Below, one piece after another: positions 5,549-6,405 of a stretch of DNA of 6,405 nt (position 1 is its first letter; every line of letters starts with the position of its first letter). The notes under the pieces were generated by a model, which was not told the origin of the DNA, searched no databases, and worked only from the letters and a program-made list of their open reading frames with translations. Where the stretch lies: NCBI GenBank assembly GCA_900546385.1, contig URCT01000129.1:1-6405 (forward strand). The letters are read 5' to 3'. A program made the position numbers and the translations under genes. This DNA is from an uncultured Eubacteriales bacterium (GTDB lineage Bacteria; Bacillota; Clostridia; Oscillospirales; CAG-382).

Positions 5549-6118
5549 TCAATCATCTTTTTTGTTAAGCACCATTATATTGTCTTTCACAACTCGGAAT
5601 CCAATCCTCTTATAAAACCGGATCAGCCGCTTTTTCCCGTTTTTGTACTCATCCGAATCAAACCCATACCGAGCCGATGACTCATAATCGCTTGCACACA
5701 AGAATAACGTTCGCCCATAACCATATTGATAGTTTAACATATTCAGAAGATTCTTTATGATGGTTGAGCCGATTCCTTGATTTCGGTATTCCTTACTAAT
5801 CTCAATCTGATCAAGAATATAAACAGGCTCATATTGGGACTCACCCGATAAATACCTGCTTAATATACGCCCTGACTTTCCGCATATAGCCTCCGCGATA
5901 TTTGCACAATCCGCACTGACTGAGTCGCATTGATCGAAAACATCACCTTCGTTGTAAAGCTCGTACAAACATATACTGCCAATTCTTTTGTCGCCAATCA
6001 AAATTTTGCCGAGAATAGCGACAGGCTCCTCTTCAGATGAGTCAGTCGGGTAATAGTTACCGTCCGTAAAATGATAGCAAACCGAATGATTGCGTTCCAG
6101 AATCACTTCGTAATCCAT
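5549..6118 (-). CDS. GNAT-family N-acetyltransferase
   Basis: The 189-residue cytoplasmic protein carries the acetyl-CoA site of GNAT enzymes: strand 4 and helix 3 with YILDQIEISKEYRNQGIGSTII at 100-121, where R112-N-Q-G-I-G117 is the R/QxxGxG pyrophosphate loop, and a motif B-like RFYKRIGFRVV at 167-177. The first 95 residues are acidic and unlike common GNATs; residues 58-90 have three Cys and may form the acceptor side. The acceptor (amine, peptide, antibiotic or metabolite) cannot be told. The start at 6118 is chosen over an ATG at 6133, because AGGTGA at 6127-6122 is ideally spaced before it. It converges with the helicase gene, and no toxin-antitoxin partner is adjacent. It ends at a strong terminator (5451-5476). 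Confidence 0.85.
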   Translation of the reverse strand: MDYEVILERNHSVCYHFTDGNYYPTDSSEEEPVAILGKILIGDKRIGSICLYELYNEGDVFDQCDSVSADCANIAEAICGKSGRILSRYLSGESQYEPVYILDQIEISKEYRNQGIGSTIIKNLLNMLNYQYGYGRTLFLCASDYESSARYGFDSDEYKNGKKRLIRFYKRIGFRVVKDNIMVLNKKDD

Positions 6119-6145
6119 TTTTTCACCTAACATGGTTTATTCAAA

Positions 6146-6174
6146 ATTAAACATTGGAAAATGCATCCCAACAA
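6146..6174 (-). promoter_or_regulatory. Candidate promoter of the GNAT gene
   Basis: On the minus strand TTGTTG (6174-6169) and TTTAAT (6151-6146) are separated by 17 bases, close to the sigma-A consensus in the -10 box but only half matching at -35. Transcription would start near 6139, giving a leader of about 20 bases that still contains the AGGTGA ribosome site. It is the best candidate in the region but not certain. Confidence 0.4.
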
Positions 6175-6405
6175 CCGCCAGAAAATTGAACTTAAAAACT
6201 CCGCTTCAATTTGAAATAAAGTCTGAAAACATATAAACAAAAGTCCCAACTGCCGACTCCGTATTATGGTGGTCGGAAAGCTGAGACCTGTTCGATGGCA
6301 AGTTGCACCGAAAAAACTCTGCTCCGTTTTTTCGTTTTCATTATGCGTCTTCCTTTGTATTTTGCTATTTTACAACGTCAAAACATCCAACGATTCCGAT
6401 GTATC
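6175..6405. other. Region upstream of the GNAT gene, no clear gene
   Basis: No long frame is present on either strand. A second minus-strand promoter-like pair, TTGACG (6381-6376) and TACAAA (6359-6354) with a 16-base spacer, is visible. Downstream of it a 25-codon minus frame (6341-6264, MKTKKRSRVF and on) has AGGAAG before its ATG, but that site would lie upstream of the predicted transcript start, so both cannot be right. A 9-base perfect inverted repeat sits at 6309-6317 and 6326-6334. A CCGAC/GTCGG pair lies at 6253-6276. Confidence 0.35.

Noticed and set aside
5272..5568. 98-codon plus-strand frame starting at GTG
   Set aside because: It has no ribosome site and crosses the hairpin array and the terminator hairpins. 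The protein near-repeats (HFTREAHFT) are a translation of the repeated linker.
6264..6341. 25-codon minus-strand frame (MKTKKRSRVF and on)
   Set aside because: It has a plausible AGGAAG before the ATG, but it is very short, contains the inverted repeat, and has no recognised homologue. Not called as a gene.

Overview
The window looks like chromosomal DNA from a Gram-positive anaerobe of class Clostridia, probably a gut Oscillospiraceae/Ruminococcaceae-type organism. This rests on the protein families, the Shine-Dalgarno spacing, the moderate base composition, and a 'GTGAAAT' hairpin array of a kind I associate, from memory only, with that group. No rRNA, tRNA, transposase or CRISPR array was seen.

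Left part (1-2677), all on the + strand. A promoter -10 box with an overlapping dyad leads a tight three-gene operon: a divergent ketopantoate-reductase-like oxidoreductase (57-986), a 46-residue single-span membrane peptide whose ATG overlaps the preceding stop (983-1123), and an alpha/beta hydrolase (1145-1930). After a 111-base gap with its own -10-like box and a dyad comes a Cys-rich protein of the L-2-amino-thiazoline-4-carboxylate hydrolase family (2042-2677). These look like small-molecule metabolism or detoxification genes, but no substrate can be named.

Middle part (2805-5176), + strand. One large superfamily 1 (Upf1/Dna2-like) helicase gene is split by a -1 frameshift at about 3032-3041 into a 78-residue N-terminal piece and a long piece carrying all helicase motifs. 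A long coiled-coil insertion sits between motif Ia and the Walker B motif. The split gene is probably a pseudogene unless the shift is an assembly error.

Right part (5177-6405). The helicase and a minus-strand GNAT acetyltransferase (5549-6118) converge on a 370-base non-coding stretch. It holds a strong bidirectional terminator, then a striking array of short unrelated hairpins separated by a constant 7-base linker (ATTTCAC on +, GTGAAAT on -), then a strong minus-strand terminator for the GNAT gene. The array is the most unusual item in the window. The last 287 bases are upstream of the GNAT gene and hold only promoter candidates and an inverted repeat.
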